From Nemertoderma westbladi (lineage: Eukaryota > Xenacoelomorpha > Nemertodermatida > Nemertodermatidae), in contig JAUCBJ010005586.1 of NCBI GenBank assembly GCA_032718475.1, forward strand, positions 1-49,361: a stretch of DNA of 49,361 nucleotides, given 5' to 3'. Below are positions 36,101 to 47,400 of this stretch, one piece after another (the first letter of the stretch is position 1; the number at the start of each line of letters is the position of its first letter). The translations under genes were made by a program, and so were the position numbers. The notes under the pieces are model-generated. The model was not told where the DNA came from, did not search any database, and saw only the letters and a list, made by a program, of their open reading frames with translations.

Positions 36101-36471
36101 AATTATTTTTGTCTTAGTCCTACCTCTTTCATGGCGACATAAATGTCATATATTTTCTTATAGAATATAGGCTTAGCTTTTGTGCAGTTTAATACCGGTA
36201 TCATTTAGTGTATGGCGGTTAGGTTTTAGGGTTAGGGTTGCGATACATACTTGTATGTGGAGCATGGTATAATGTATTTTGTTTGTGTTTTTTGTTTGTT
36301 TTGTTTTGTGTTCCTTGATGGCCTTAGGGTCTGGAAGGTATTTTGGGCTTAATGTCCTGATTCTATATTTTTTTGTAGTTAAAGGTTGTAAGACTCTAGT
36401 GTTTACCTTAAAGTTAATATATACATCACAACCACCTGTTAGTCAGTATGTCGGTACATTCAATTATCACA
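33149..36471 (+). repeat. Satellite of about 706 bp, 4.7 tandem copies
   Basis: Units start (GTGCGATTAATTTAGG) at 33149, 33856, 34561, 35266 and 35972; the last is cut at 36471. Copies differ at only a few percent of positions. Every unit has GTTTTAGGGTTAGGGTTGCG (two telomere-like TTAGGG repeats). It also has a TATCCCA/TGGGATA hairpin, and CTGATGA followed about 36 bases later by GAAACGC, a hammerhead-like pairing discussed in the findings. The small open frame recurring in units 1, 4 and 5 is broken in units 2 and 3, so it is not a gene. Confidence 0.92.
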
Positions 36472-36719
36472 GTCAGATGTAACAGCTACCTGTAGGTGTC
36501 CGGATATATTGGGGAGTGTGTTTGGGGGTGTTGGTGTGTGTGTAAACCTAAGCATAACCCAGACTGTGATATAAAAAATTATTATTTTAATGTTTTTATT
36601 ATTTATATTGACATTAAAGCAATTATATTATCCCGTCACATTACATGCTTTTTTATTATTTATATTGACATTAAAACAATTATATTATCCCGTCACATCA
36701 CATGCTTTGAGTAAAGTAA
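36472..36719. repeat. Spacer with a 57-bp tandem duplication
   Basis: 36596-36652 and 36653-36709 are near-identical (TTATTATTTATATTGACATT ... CCCGTCACAT ... CATGCTTT). The rest is unassigned. Confidence 0.75.
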
Positions 36720-37100
36720 AGTAATATAGTTGATATATTCCCAATTTCTCCATCGATTTTGGTGCGAGAACATCAAGTTCGGTAATTAATCCAGCTTCAT
36801 CAACCCGAATACATATATATATTTTTTATATTTTAAATGTCTCTTCATATACTTTTTGAAGTCATCTTGCGAAATGTCACCATAATTCCAGGGTAAATGT
36901 GATGTCATATCTCGTAAATTGTTTACATGGGCTTTATCTAATGCTGATAAGTTAATATCAGGGGGTCCTTTAATTAAAAATGTCTTTACATTAGTTTTAG
37001 TGTAATTAGAATCGAATATAGCAAATTCTTTAAATACTATCGGAAATTCCTTATTGTCTATCTTATAATATTGAAAATCATCAAAAATAACATTATCCAT
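36720..37100 (-). pseudogene. Conserved unnamed protein of the Maverick/Polinton relic
   Basis: The minus-strand ORF (ATG at 37100, stop after KLD) reads FPIVFKEFAIFD, FLIKGPPDINLSALDKAH, a LPWNYGD motif and YKKYIYVFGLMK. I recall a widespread unnamed animal/virus-like family with the same order: KE-(hydrophobic), a proline pair, L-x-x-x-D/K, H-x-L-x-W-x-x-GD, then IYV-x-G. Its usual length is longer. Here the reading continues past the stop in another frame (LDVLAPKSMEKLG), so the C-terminal part is frameshifted. It lies next to an adenain-type protease and a capsid-family relic in the same orientation, which supports a Polinton/adintovirus origin. Function unknown. Confidence 0.5.
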
Positions 37101-37269
37101 TTTATCGAATAATAATAATAATGTTTTTAAATAAACAAAAGTTAAATGTTTAATTACAACGCTTGTTGGTATATTTTATAATAATTAACAAGCCATTTAT
37201 ATAATATTATTTCATTTATTTCCACATTATTTGTAAACGCTCTCATTGGATACATTGTATGAATTCGAT

Positions 37270-37602
37270 TTACCAAGTAATAAAGATAGTATAGTCCGCA
37301 GGAGGTCCTTCACGGGTCTTGAAATTGGCTACGCATAGAACGCTACCTTGTTGAATTTTTCTCAAGCCATGTTTCGATACATCTGTTTGGATATTTTGGA
37401 TCAAACGAATTAAATAATTCAGATTCATTATCTCGTATATATATAGCCATCCAAGAACACCAGGTAGATGCGCTTTATCTGTATTTACTATTAACCCGTA
37501 GTCTCTCCGATTATTATCTAATTTAGGTTATTTATTAGAAGGAAATGCATCCAAATAGTGCCCACCTACCAGAAACATATCCAGGTCCTCTGTAGATAAC
37601 AT
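37270..37602 (-). pseudogene. Adenain-type cysteine protease relic (Maverick/Polinton)
   Basis: The frame starts at ATG 37600-37602, three bases past the stop of the upstream capsid-family gene. It reads MLSTEDLDMFLVGG, a TAA at 37528-37530, then YGLIVNTDKAHLPG. The centre moves to another frame (WMAIYIRD, SELFNSFDPKYP), and the end returns with IQQGSVLC. These match in order the adenovirus-type maturation protease: the (I/V)VNTD-x-x-x-x-PG segment before the catalytic His-Trp, the (F)(D/N)SF segment, and Gln/Cys near the end. The His expected before Trp is replaced by Ser. With one stop, at least two frame changes and a lost catalytic residue, it is dead. In intact elements it would process capsid proteins. 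Confidence 0.6.
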
Positions 37603-37604
37603 AC

Positions 37605-38198
37605 TTAATCGATATGTATTTCTTTCCTGCTATTTAAGCTTAATGATTGATCATAAATATTAAAAACTATTACATTTATGGTCTCAACCAACGGATCGGC
37701 AAATTTTAATTGACCATTAGTATATATCGATGGTTGCGGATCCCTAACATAACCATCAGCAATTAAATCCCAGGATATGAACGGACAATTATCTAAGTAG
37801 GTTTTGTGGTCTATATTATTACCCCTGTAACCGTTAATATATGTGTTAAAGTTCTTCATTAATTGGGTATATTCAAAAATGTATGTTCCATCAGTAAATT
37901 TAGGCTCGTATATTACCCCACCTACTGGAAGACCGTCTACAATCAGTTCCGCGCGTCTGAGATTAAAATGTTCAAATTTCAGTGGATTACTTGTTAATTC
38001 GCCCGAATATGAATTATTTGTAATAAAACCGATAATAACCTATTTTGGCTTTTTACCATCAAATATGTTGGTTTGTGTGTAATTTGTGGTTTGCGCAGGA
38101 ATAGTAAATGTAGTAACCTCTTTTTTTTTAAACTGATATTCAATATCATTGATAGTAACAATGTGTTGGTTGGCAAGCTGTATTTTTCGAGGTGTTTG
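37605..38198 (-). pseudogene. Capsid-family protein relic (F54H12.2-like; Maverick/Polinton, adintovirus-like)
   Basis: The frame is open from 38198 to the stop at 37605-37607 apart from TAG at 38040-38042. It reads VTTFTIPAQTTNYTQTNIFDG, then after the TAG VIIGFITNNSYSG, NPLKFEHFNLRRAELIVDG, FEYTQLM, FISWDLIADG and GQLKFADPLVETINVIVFN. I recall this order from the F54H12.2-like proteins annotated in many invertebrates and linked to virus-like or Polinton genes: NLF-x-G-x-x-P, (V/I)G(F/L)V, NPF-x-FKH, VDG, FDL-x-D, then G-x-L-x-x-x-x-F. Only the C-terminal part survives. Its upstream end merges into the first unit of the 414-bp satellite. The assignment is by motif memory. Confidence 0.6.
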
Positions 38199-38394
38199 TT
38201 ATGATACATTTATTATAGGAAGGGATCTAGGGGTCTTAACCTCGAATGATAAGTTTATTTTACCGAAAATAACTTATCTTTTATTGGCGCATTTGTAGGA
38301 CTAATCCCATCACATGCGTACTTTTTAACCGGGTAGTGTACAAATTTAGGAATCGCGTAATTTTTCTTGAAATTAATATCTCATATCTCTCCAA

Positions 38395-38437
38395 ACCACG
38401 TACGCGTTTCGACCTTACTGGGTCTCATCAGCGTGGT
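38395..38437 (-). ncRNA. Type I hammerhead ribozyme core (unit 1 of 27)
   Basis: Read 5'-3' on the minus strand: ACCACG (helix I), CTGATGA (core), GACC-CAGTAA-GGTC (helix II with six-base loop), GAAA (core), CGC then GTA (cleavage triplet), CGTGGT (helix I, other strand). Helix I is a perfect 6 bp and helix II a perfect 4 bp. All invariant core bases and a permitted GUA site are present; predicted cleavage is between 38401 and 38400. Helix III is only A-C/G-U around GC, so a monomer would be weak, but ACGCGT is self-complementary and two copies could form a 6-bp helix III. The same 43 bases recur at 38808-38850, 39221-39263 and every 414 thereafter. The last unit has a base inserted in the CTGATGA box. 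Confidence 0.75.
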
Positions 38438-38440
38438 GTC

Positions 38441-38493
38441 GGATTCGAACCTAGGACCTCGAGGTGGAGGCCGAGACAACAACCACTAGGCCA
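38441..38493 (-). promoter_or_regulatory. tRNA-like Pol III promoter (box A and box B), unit 1 of 27
   Basis: Minus-strand TGGCCTAGTGG (38493-38483) matches box A (TRGCNNARNNGG) and GGTTCGAATCC (38451-38441) matches box B (GGTTCGANTCC); starts are 42 bases apart, as in tRNA genes. The arms do not form a sound cloverleaf, so this is a SINE-like promoter head, not a tRNA gene. It would drive minus-strand RNA directly into the ribozyme 4 bases beyond box B. The first T4 run on that strand is at 38269-38266, giving a likely transcript of roughly 235 bases unless read through. Confidence 0.7.
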
Positions 38494-41400
38494 CAGGTTC
38501 TTGAGATATGGAGTATTAATTTCAAAGCCAGCTGCCATTTTATTAGCCCCTGATTTTATTATTGATAGTAACAATGTGTTGGTTGGCAAGCTGTATTTTT
38601 CGAGGTGTTTGTTATGATACATTTATTATAGGAAGGGATCTAGGGGTCTTAACCTCGAATGATAAGTTTATTTTACCGAAAATAACTTATCTTTTATTGG
38701 CGCATTTGTAGGACTAATCCCATCACATGCGTACTTTTTAACCGGGTAGTGTACAAATTTAGGAATCGCGTAATTTTTCTTGAAATTAATATCTCATATC
38801 TCTCCAAACCACGTACGCGTTTCGACCTTACTGGGTCTCATCAGCGTGGTGTCGGATTCGAACCTAGGACCTCGAGGTGGAAGCCGAGACAACAACCACT
38901 AGGCCACAGGTTCTTGAGATATGGAGTATTAATTTCAAAGCCAGCTGCCATTTTATTAGCCCCTGATTTTATTATTGATAGTAACAATGTGTTGGTTGGC
39001 AAGCTGTATTTTTCGAGGTGTTTGTTATGATACATTTATTATAGGAAGGGATCTAGGGGTCTTAACCTCGAATGATAAGTTTATTTTACCGAAAATAACT
39101 TATCTTTTATTGGCGCATTTGTAGGACTAATCCCATCACATGCGTACTTTTTAACCGGGTAGTGTACAAATTTAGGAATCGCGTAATTTTTCTTGAAATT
39201 AATATCTCATATCTCTCCAAACCACGTACGCGTTTCGACCTTACTGGGTCTCATCAGCGTGGTGTCGGATTCGAACCTAGGACCTCGAGGTGGAAGCCGA
39301 GACAACAACCACTAGGCCACAGGTTCTTGAGATATGGAGTATTAATTTCAAAGCCAGCTGCCATTTTATTAGCCCCTGATTTTTATTATTGATAGTAACA
39401 ATGTGTTGGTTGGCAAGCTGTATTTTTCGAGGTGTTTGTTATGATACATTTATTATAGGAAGGGATCTAGGGGTCTTAACCTCGAATGATAAGTTTATTT
39501 TACCGAAAATAACTTATCTTTTATTGGCGCATTTGTAGGACTAATCCCATCACATGCGTACTTTTTAACCGGGTAGTGTACAAATTTAGGAATCGCGTAA
39601 TTTTTCTTGAAATTAATATCTCATATCTCTCCAAACCACGTACGCGTTTCGACCTTACTGGGTCTCATCAGCGTGGTGTCGGATTCGAACCTAGGACCTC
39701 GAGGTGGAAGCCGAGACAACAACCACTAGGCCACAGGTTCTTGAGATATGGAGTATTAATTTCAAAGCCAGCTGCCATTTTATTAGCCCCTGATTTTTAT
39801 TATTGATAGTAACAATGTGTTGGTTGGCAAGCTGTATTTTTCGAGGTGTTTGTTATGATACATTTATTATAGGAAGGGATCTAGGGGTCTTAACCTCGAA
39901 TGATAAGTTTATTTTACCGAAAATAACTTATCTTTTATTGGCGCATTTGTAGGACTAATCCCATCACATGCGTACTTTTTAACCGGGTAGTGTACAAATT
40001 TAGGAATCGCGTAATTTTTCTTGAAATTAATATCTCATATCTCTCCAAACCACGTACGCGTTTCGACCTTACTGGGTCTCATCAGCGTGGTGTCGGATTC
40101 GAACCTAGGACCTCGAGGTGGAAGCCGAGACAACAACCACTAGGCCACAGGTTCTTGAGATATGGAGTATTAATTTCAAAGCCAGCTGCCATTTTATTAG
40201 CCCCTGATTTTTATTATTGATAGTAACAATGTGTTGGTTGGCAAGCTGTATTTTTCGAGGTGTTTGTTATGATACATTTATTATAGGAAGGGATCTAGGG
40301 GTCTTAACCTCGAATGATAAGTTTATTTTACCGAAAATAACTTATCTTTTATTGGCGCATTTGTAGGACTAATCCCATCACATGCGTACTTTTTAACCGG
40401 GTAGTGTACAAATTTAGGAATCGCGTAATTTTTCTTGAAATTAATATCTCATATCTCTCCAAACCACGTACGCGTTTCGACCTTACTGGGTCTCATCAGC
40501 GTGGTGTCGGATTCGAACCTAGGACCTCGAGGTGGAAGCCGAGACAACAACCACTAGGCCACAGGTTCTTGAGATATGGAGTATTAATTTCAAAGCCAGC
40601 TGCCATTTTATTAGCCCCTGATTTTTATTATTGATAGTAACAATGTGTTGGTTGGCAAGCTGTATTTTTCGAGGTGTTTGTTATGATACATTTATTATAG
40701 GAAGGGATCTAGGGGTCTTAACCTCGAATGATAAGTTTATTTTACCGAAAATAACTTATCTTTTATTGGCGCATTTGTAGGACTAATCCCATCACATGCG
40801 TACTTTTTAACCGGGTAGTGTACAAATTTAGGAATCGCGTAATTTTTCTTGAAATTAATATCTCATATCTCTCCAAACCACGTACGCGTTTCGACCTTAC
40901 TGGGTCTCATCAGCGTGGTGTCGGATTCGAACCTAGGACCTCGAGGTGGAAGCCGAGACAACAACCACTAGGCCACAGGTTCTTGAGATATGGAGTATTA
41001 ATTTCAAAGCCAGCTGCCATTTTATTAGCCCCTGATTTTTATTATTGATAGTAACAATGTGTTGGTTGGCAAGCTGTATTTTTCGAGGTGTTTGTTATGA
41101 TACATTTATTATAGGAAGGGATCTAGGGGTCTTAACCTCGAATGATAAGTTTATTTTACCGAAAATAACTTATCTTTTATTGGCGCATTTGTAGGACTAA
41201 TCCCATCACATGCGTACTTTTTAACCGGGTAGTGTACAAATTTAGGAATCGCGTAATTTTTCTTGAAATTAATATCTCATATCTCTCCAAACCACGTACG
41301 CGTTTCGACCTTACTGGGTCTCATCAGCGTGGTGTCGGATTCGAACCTAGGACCTCGAGGTGGAAGCCGAGACAACAACCACTAGGCCACAGGTTCTTGA

Positions 41401-44400
41401 GATATGGAGTATTAATTTCAAAGCCAGCTGCCATTTTATTAGCCCCTGATTTTTATTATTGATAGTAACAATGTGTTGGTTGGCAAGCTGTATTTTTCGA
41501 GGTGTTTGTTATGATACATTTATTATAGGAAGGGATCTAGGGGTCTTAACCTCGAATGATAAGTTTATTTTACCGAAAATAACTTATCTTTTATTGGCGC
41601 ATTTGTAGGACTAATCCCATCACATGCGTACTTTTTAACCGGGTAGTGTACAAATTTAGGAATCGCGTAATTTTTCTTGAAATTAATATCTCATATCTCT
41701 CCAAACCACGTACGCGTTTCGACCTTACTGGGTCTCATCAGCGTGGTGTCGGATTCGAACCTAGGACCTCGAGGTGGAAGCCGAGACAACAACCACTAGG
41801 CCACAGGTTCTTGAGATATGGAGTATTAATTTCAAAGCCAGCTGCCATTTTATTAGCCCCTGATTTTTATTATTGATAGTAACAATGTGTTGGTTGGCAA
41901 GCTGTATTTTTCGAGGTGTTTGTTATGATACATTTATTATAGGAAGGGATCTAGGGGTCTTAACCTCGAATGATAAGTTTATTTTACCGAAAATAACTTA
42001 TCTTTTATTGGCGCATTTGTAGGACTAATCCCATCACATGCGTACTTTTTAACCGGGTAGTGTACAAATTTAGGAATCGCGTAATTTTTCTTGAAATTAA
42101 TATCTCATATCTCTCCAAACCACGTACGCGTTTCGACCTTACTGGGTCTCATCAGCGTGGTGTCGGATTCGAACCTAGGACCTCGAGGTGGAAGCCGAGA
42201 CAACAACCACTAGGCCACAGGTTCTTGAGATATGGAGTATTAATTTCAAAGCCAGCTGCCATTTTATTAGCCCCTGATTTTTATTATTGATAGTAACAAT
42301 GTGTTGGTTGGCAAGCTGTATTTTTCGAGGTGTTTGTTATGATACATTTATTATAGGAAGGGATCTAGGGGTCTTAACCTCGAATGATAAGTTTATTTTA
42401 CCGAAAATAACTTATCTTTTATTGGCGCATTTGTAGGACTAATCCCATCACATGCGTACTTTTTAACCGGGTAGTGTACAAATTTAGGAATCGCGTAATT
42501 TTTCTTGAAATTAATATCTCATATCTCTCCAAACCACGTACGCGTTTCGACCTTACTGGGTCTCATCAGCGTGGTGTCGGATTCGAACCTAGGACCTCGA
42601 GGTGGAAGCCGAGACAACAACCACTAGGCCACAGGTTCTTGAGATATGGAGTATTAATTTCAAAGCCAGCTGCCATTTTATTAGCCCCTGATTTTTATTA
42701 TTGATAGTAACAATGTGTTGGTTGGCAAGCTGTATTTTTCGAGGTGTTTGTTATGATACATTTATTATAGGAAGGGATCTAGGGGTCTTAACCTCGAATG
42801 ATAAGTTTATTTTACCGAAAATAACTTATCTTTTATTGGCGCATTTGTAGGACTAATCCCATCACATGCGTACTTTTTAACCGGGTAGTGTACAAATTTA
42901 GGAATCGCGTAATTTTTCTTGAAATTAATATCTCATATCTCTCCAAACCACGTACGCGTTTCGACCTTACTGGGTCTCATCAGCGTGGTGTCGGATTCGA
43001 ACCTAGGACCTCGAGGTGGAAGCCGAGACAACAACCACTAGGCCACAGGTTCTTGAGATATGGAGTATTAATTTCAAAGCCAGCTGCCATTTTATTAGCC
43101 CCTGATTTTTATTATTGATAGTAACAATGTGTTGGTTGGCAAGCTGTATTTTTCGAGGTGTTTGTTATGATACATTTATTATAGGAAGGGATCTAGGGGT
43201 CTTAACCTCGAATGATAAGTTTATTTTACCGAAAATAACTTATCTTTTATTGGCGCATTTGTAGGACTAATCCCATCACATGCGTACTTTTTAACCGGGT
43301 AGTGTACAAATTTAGGAATCGCGTAATTTTTCTTGAAATTAATATCTCATATCTCTCCAAACCACGTACGCGTTTCGACCTTACTGGGTCTCATCAGCGT
43401 GGTGTCGGATTCGAACCTAGGACCTCGAGGTGGAAGCCGAGACAACAACCACTAGGCCACAGGTTCTTGAGATATGGAGTATTAATTTCAAAGCCAGCTG
43501 CCATTTTATTAGCCCCTGATTTTTATTATTGATAGTAACAATGTGTTGGTTGGCAAGCTGTATTTTTCGAGGTGTTTGTTATGATACATTTATTATAGGA
43601 AGGGATCTAGGGGTCTTAACCTCGAATGATAAGTTTATTTTACCGAAAATAACTTATCTTTTATTGGCGCATTTGTAGGACTAATCCCATCACATGCGTA
43701 CTTTTTAACCGGGTAGTGTACAAATTTAGGAATCGCGTAATTTTTCTTGAAATTAATATCTCATATCTCTCCAAACCACGTACGCGTTTCGACCTTACTG
43801 GGTCTCATCAGCGTGGTGTCGGATTCGAACCTAGGACCTCGAGGTGGAAGCCGAGACAACAACCACTAGGCCACAGGTTCTTGAGATATGGAGTATTAAT
43901 TTCAAAGCCAGCTGCCATTTTATTAGCCCCTGATTTTTATTATTGATAGTAACAATGTGTTGGTTGGCAAGCTGTATTTTTCGAGGTGTTTGTTATGATA
44001 CATTTATTATAGGAAGGGATCTAGGGGTCTTAACCTCGAATGATAAGTTTATTTTACCGAAAATAACTTATCTTTTATTGGCGCATTTGTAGGACTAATC
44101 CCATCACATGCGTACTTTTTAACCGGGTAGTGTACAAATTTAGGAATCGCGTAATTTTTCTTGAAATTAATATCTCATATCTCTCCAAACCACGTACGCG
44201 TTTCGACCTTACTGGGTCTCATCAGCGTGGTGTCGGATTCGAACCTAGGACCTCGAGGTGGAAGCCGAGACAACAACCACTAGGCCACAGGTTCTTGAGA
44301 TATGGAGTATTAATTTCAAAGCCAGCTGCCATTTTATTAGCCCCTGATTTTTATTATTGATAGTAACAATGTGTTGGTTGGCAAGCTGTATTTTTCGAGG

Positions 44401-47400
44401 TGTTTGTTATGATACATTTATTATAGGAAGGGATCTAGGGGTCTTAACCTCGAATGATAAGTTTATTTTACCGAAAATAACTTATCTTTTATTGGCGCAT
44501 TTGTAGGACTAATCCCATCACATGCGTACTTTTTAACCGGGTAGTGTACAAATTTAGGAATCGCGTAATTTTTCTTGAAATTAATATCTCATATCTCTCC
44601 AAACCACGTACGCGTTTCGACCTTACTGGGTCTCATCAGCGTGGTGTCGGATTCGAACCTAGGACCTCGAGGTGGAAGCCGAGACAACAACCACTAGGCC
44701 ACAGGTTCTTGAGATATGGAGTATTAATTTCAAAGCCAGCTGCCATTTTATTAGCCCCTGGTTTTTATTATTGATAGTAACAATGTGTTGGTTGGCAAGC
44801 TGTATTTTTCGAGGTGTTTGTTATGATACATTTATTATAGGAAGGGATCTAGGGGTCTTAACCTCGAATGATAAGTTTATTTTACCGAAAATAACTTATC
44901 TTTTATTGGCGCATTTGTAGGACTAATCCCATCACATGCGTACTTTTTAACCGGGTAGTGTACAAATTTAGGAATCGCGTAATTTTTCTTGAAATTAATA
45001 TCTCATATCTCTCCAAACCACGTACGCGTTTCGACCTTACTGGGTCTCATCAGCGTGGTGTCGGATTCGAACCTAGGACCTCGAGGTGGAAGCCGAGACA
45101 ACAACCACTAGGCCACAGGTTCTTGAGATATGGAGTATTAATTTCAAAGCCAGCTGCCATTTTATTAGCCCCTGATTTTTATTATTGATAGTAACAATGT
45201 GTTGGTTGGCAAGCTGTATTTTTCGAGGTGTTTGTTATGATACATTTATTATAGGAAGGGATCTAGGGGTCTTAACCTCGAATGATAAGTTTATTTTACC
45301 GAAAATAACTTATCTTTTATTGGCGCATTTGTAGGACTAATCCCATCACATGCGTACTTTTTAACCGGGTAGTGTACAAATTTAGGAATCGCGTAATTTT
45401 TCTTGAAATTAATATCTCATATCTCTCCAAACCACGTACGCGTTTCGACCTTACTGGGTCTCATCAGCGTGGTGTCGGATTCGAACCTAGGACCTCGAGG
45501 TGGAAGCCGAGACAACAACCACTAGGCCACAGGTTCTTGAGATATGGAGTATTAATTTCAAAGCCAGCTGCCATTTTATTAGCCCCTGATTTTTATTATT
45601 GATAGTAACAATGTGTTGGTTGGCAAGCTGTATTTTTCGAGGTGTTTGTTATGATACATTTATTATAGGAAGGGATCTAGGGGTCTTAACCTCGAATGAT
45701 AAGTTTATTTTACCGAAAATAACTTATCTTTTATTGGCGCATTTGTAGGACTAATCCCATCACATGCGTACTTTTTAACCGGGTAGTGTACAAATTTAGG
45801 AATCGCGTAATTTTTCTTGAAATTAATATCTCATATCTCTCCAAACCACGTACGCGTTTCGACCTTACTGGGTCTCATCAGCGTGGTGTCGGATTCGAAC
45901 CTAGGACCTCGAGGTGGAAGCCGAGACAACAACCACTAGGCCACAGGTTCTTGAGATATGGAGTATTAATTTCAAAGCCAGCTGCCATTTTATTAGCCCC
46001 TGATTTTTATTATTGATAGTAACAATGTGTTGGTTGGCAAGCTGTATTTTTCGAGGTGTTTGTTATGATACATTTATTATAGGAAGGGATCTAGGGGTCT
46101 TAACCTCGAATGATAAGTTTATTTTACCGAAAATAACTTATCTTTTATTGGCGCATTTGTAGGACTAATCCCATCACATGCGTACTTTTTAACCGGGTAG
46201 TGTACAAATTTAGGAATCGCGTAATTTTTCTTGAAATTAATATCTCATATCTCTCCAAACCACGTACGCGTTTCGACCTTACTGGGTCTCATCAGCGTGG
46301 TGTCGGATTCGAACCTAGGACCTCGAGGTGGAAGCCGAGACAACAACCACTAGGCCACAGGTTCTTGAGATATGGAGTATTAATTTCAAAGCCAGCTGCC
46401 ATTTTATTAGCCCCTGATTTTTATTATTGATAGTAACAATGTGTTGGTTGGCAAGCTGTATTTTTCGAGGTGTTTGTTATGATACATTTATTATAGGAAG
46501 GGATCTAGGGGTCTTAACCTCGAATGATAAGTTTATTTTACCGAAAATAACTTATCTTTTATTGGCGCATTTGTAGGACTAATCCCATCACATGCGTACT
46601 TTTTAACCGGGTAGTGTACAAATTTAGGAATCGCGTAATTTTTCTTGAAATTAATATCTCATATCTCTCCAAACCACGTACGCGTTTCGACCTTACTGGG
46701 TCTCATCAGCGTGGTGTCGGATTCGAACCTAGGACCTCGAGGTGGAAGCCGAGACAACAACCACTAGGCCACAGGTTCTTGAGATATGGAGTATTAATTT
46801 CAAAGCCAGCTGCCATTTTATTAGCCCCTGATTTTTATTATTGATAGTAACAATGTGTTGGTTGGCAAGCTGTATTTTTCGAGGTGTTTGTTATGATACA
46901 TTTATTATAGGAAGGGATCTAGGGGTCTTAACCTCGAATGATAAGTTTATTTTACCGAAAATAACTTATCTTTTATTGGCGCATTTGTAGGACTAATCCC
47001 ATCACATGCGTACTTTTTAACCGGGTAGTGTACAAATTTAGGAATCGCGTAATTTTTCTTGAAATTAATATCTCATATCTCTCCAAACCACGTACGCGTT
47101 TCGACCTTACTGGGTCTCATCAGCGTGGTGTCGGATTCGAACCTAGGACCTCGAGGTGGAAGCCGAGACAACAACCACTAGGCCACAGGTTCTTGAGATA
47201 TGGAGTATTAATTTCAAAGCCAGCTGCCATTTTATTAGCCCCTGATTTTTATTATTGATAGTAACAATGTGTTGGTTGGCAAGCTGTATTTTTCGAGGTG
47301 TTTGTTATGATACATTTATTATAGGAAGGGATCTAGGGGTCTTAACCTCGAATGATAAGTTTATTTTACCGAAAATAACTTATCTTTTATTGGCGCATTT

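Larger units (their letters stand above)
38366..38527 (-). repeat. Inverted-repeat cassette holding the tRNA-like promoter and ribozyme (unit 1)
   Basis: CTTGAAATTAAT-ATCTCATATCTC (38366-38389) pairs with its near-exact reverse complement at 38503-38527, with two offset gaps. The two enclose everything functional-looking in the unit. It recurs in all units. It could be the terminal inverted repeats of a small non-autonomous element, or an RNA stem that closes the structure. Confidence 0.7.

Noticed and set aside
33415-36482. Recurring 65-80 codon frame (MALGSGRYFGLNV...) in the 706-bp satellite
   Set aside because: The frame is broken by single-base differences in units 2 and 3 and has no homology signal.
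38440-38500. Functional tRNA gene in each unit
   Set aside because: Boxes A and B are present but the acceptor, anticodon and T stems do not pair properly, so it is only a tRNA-like promoter.
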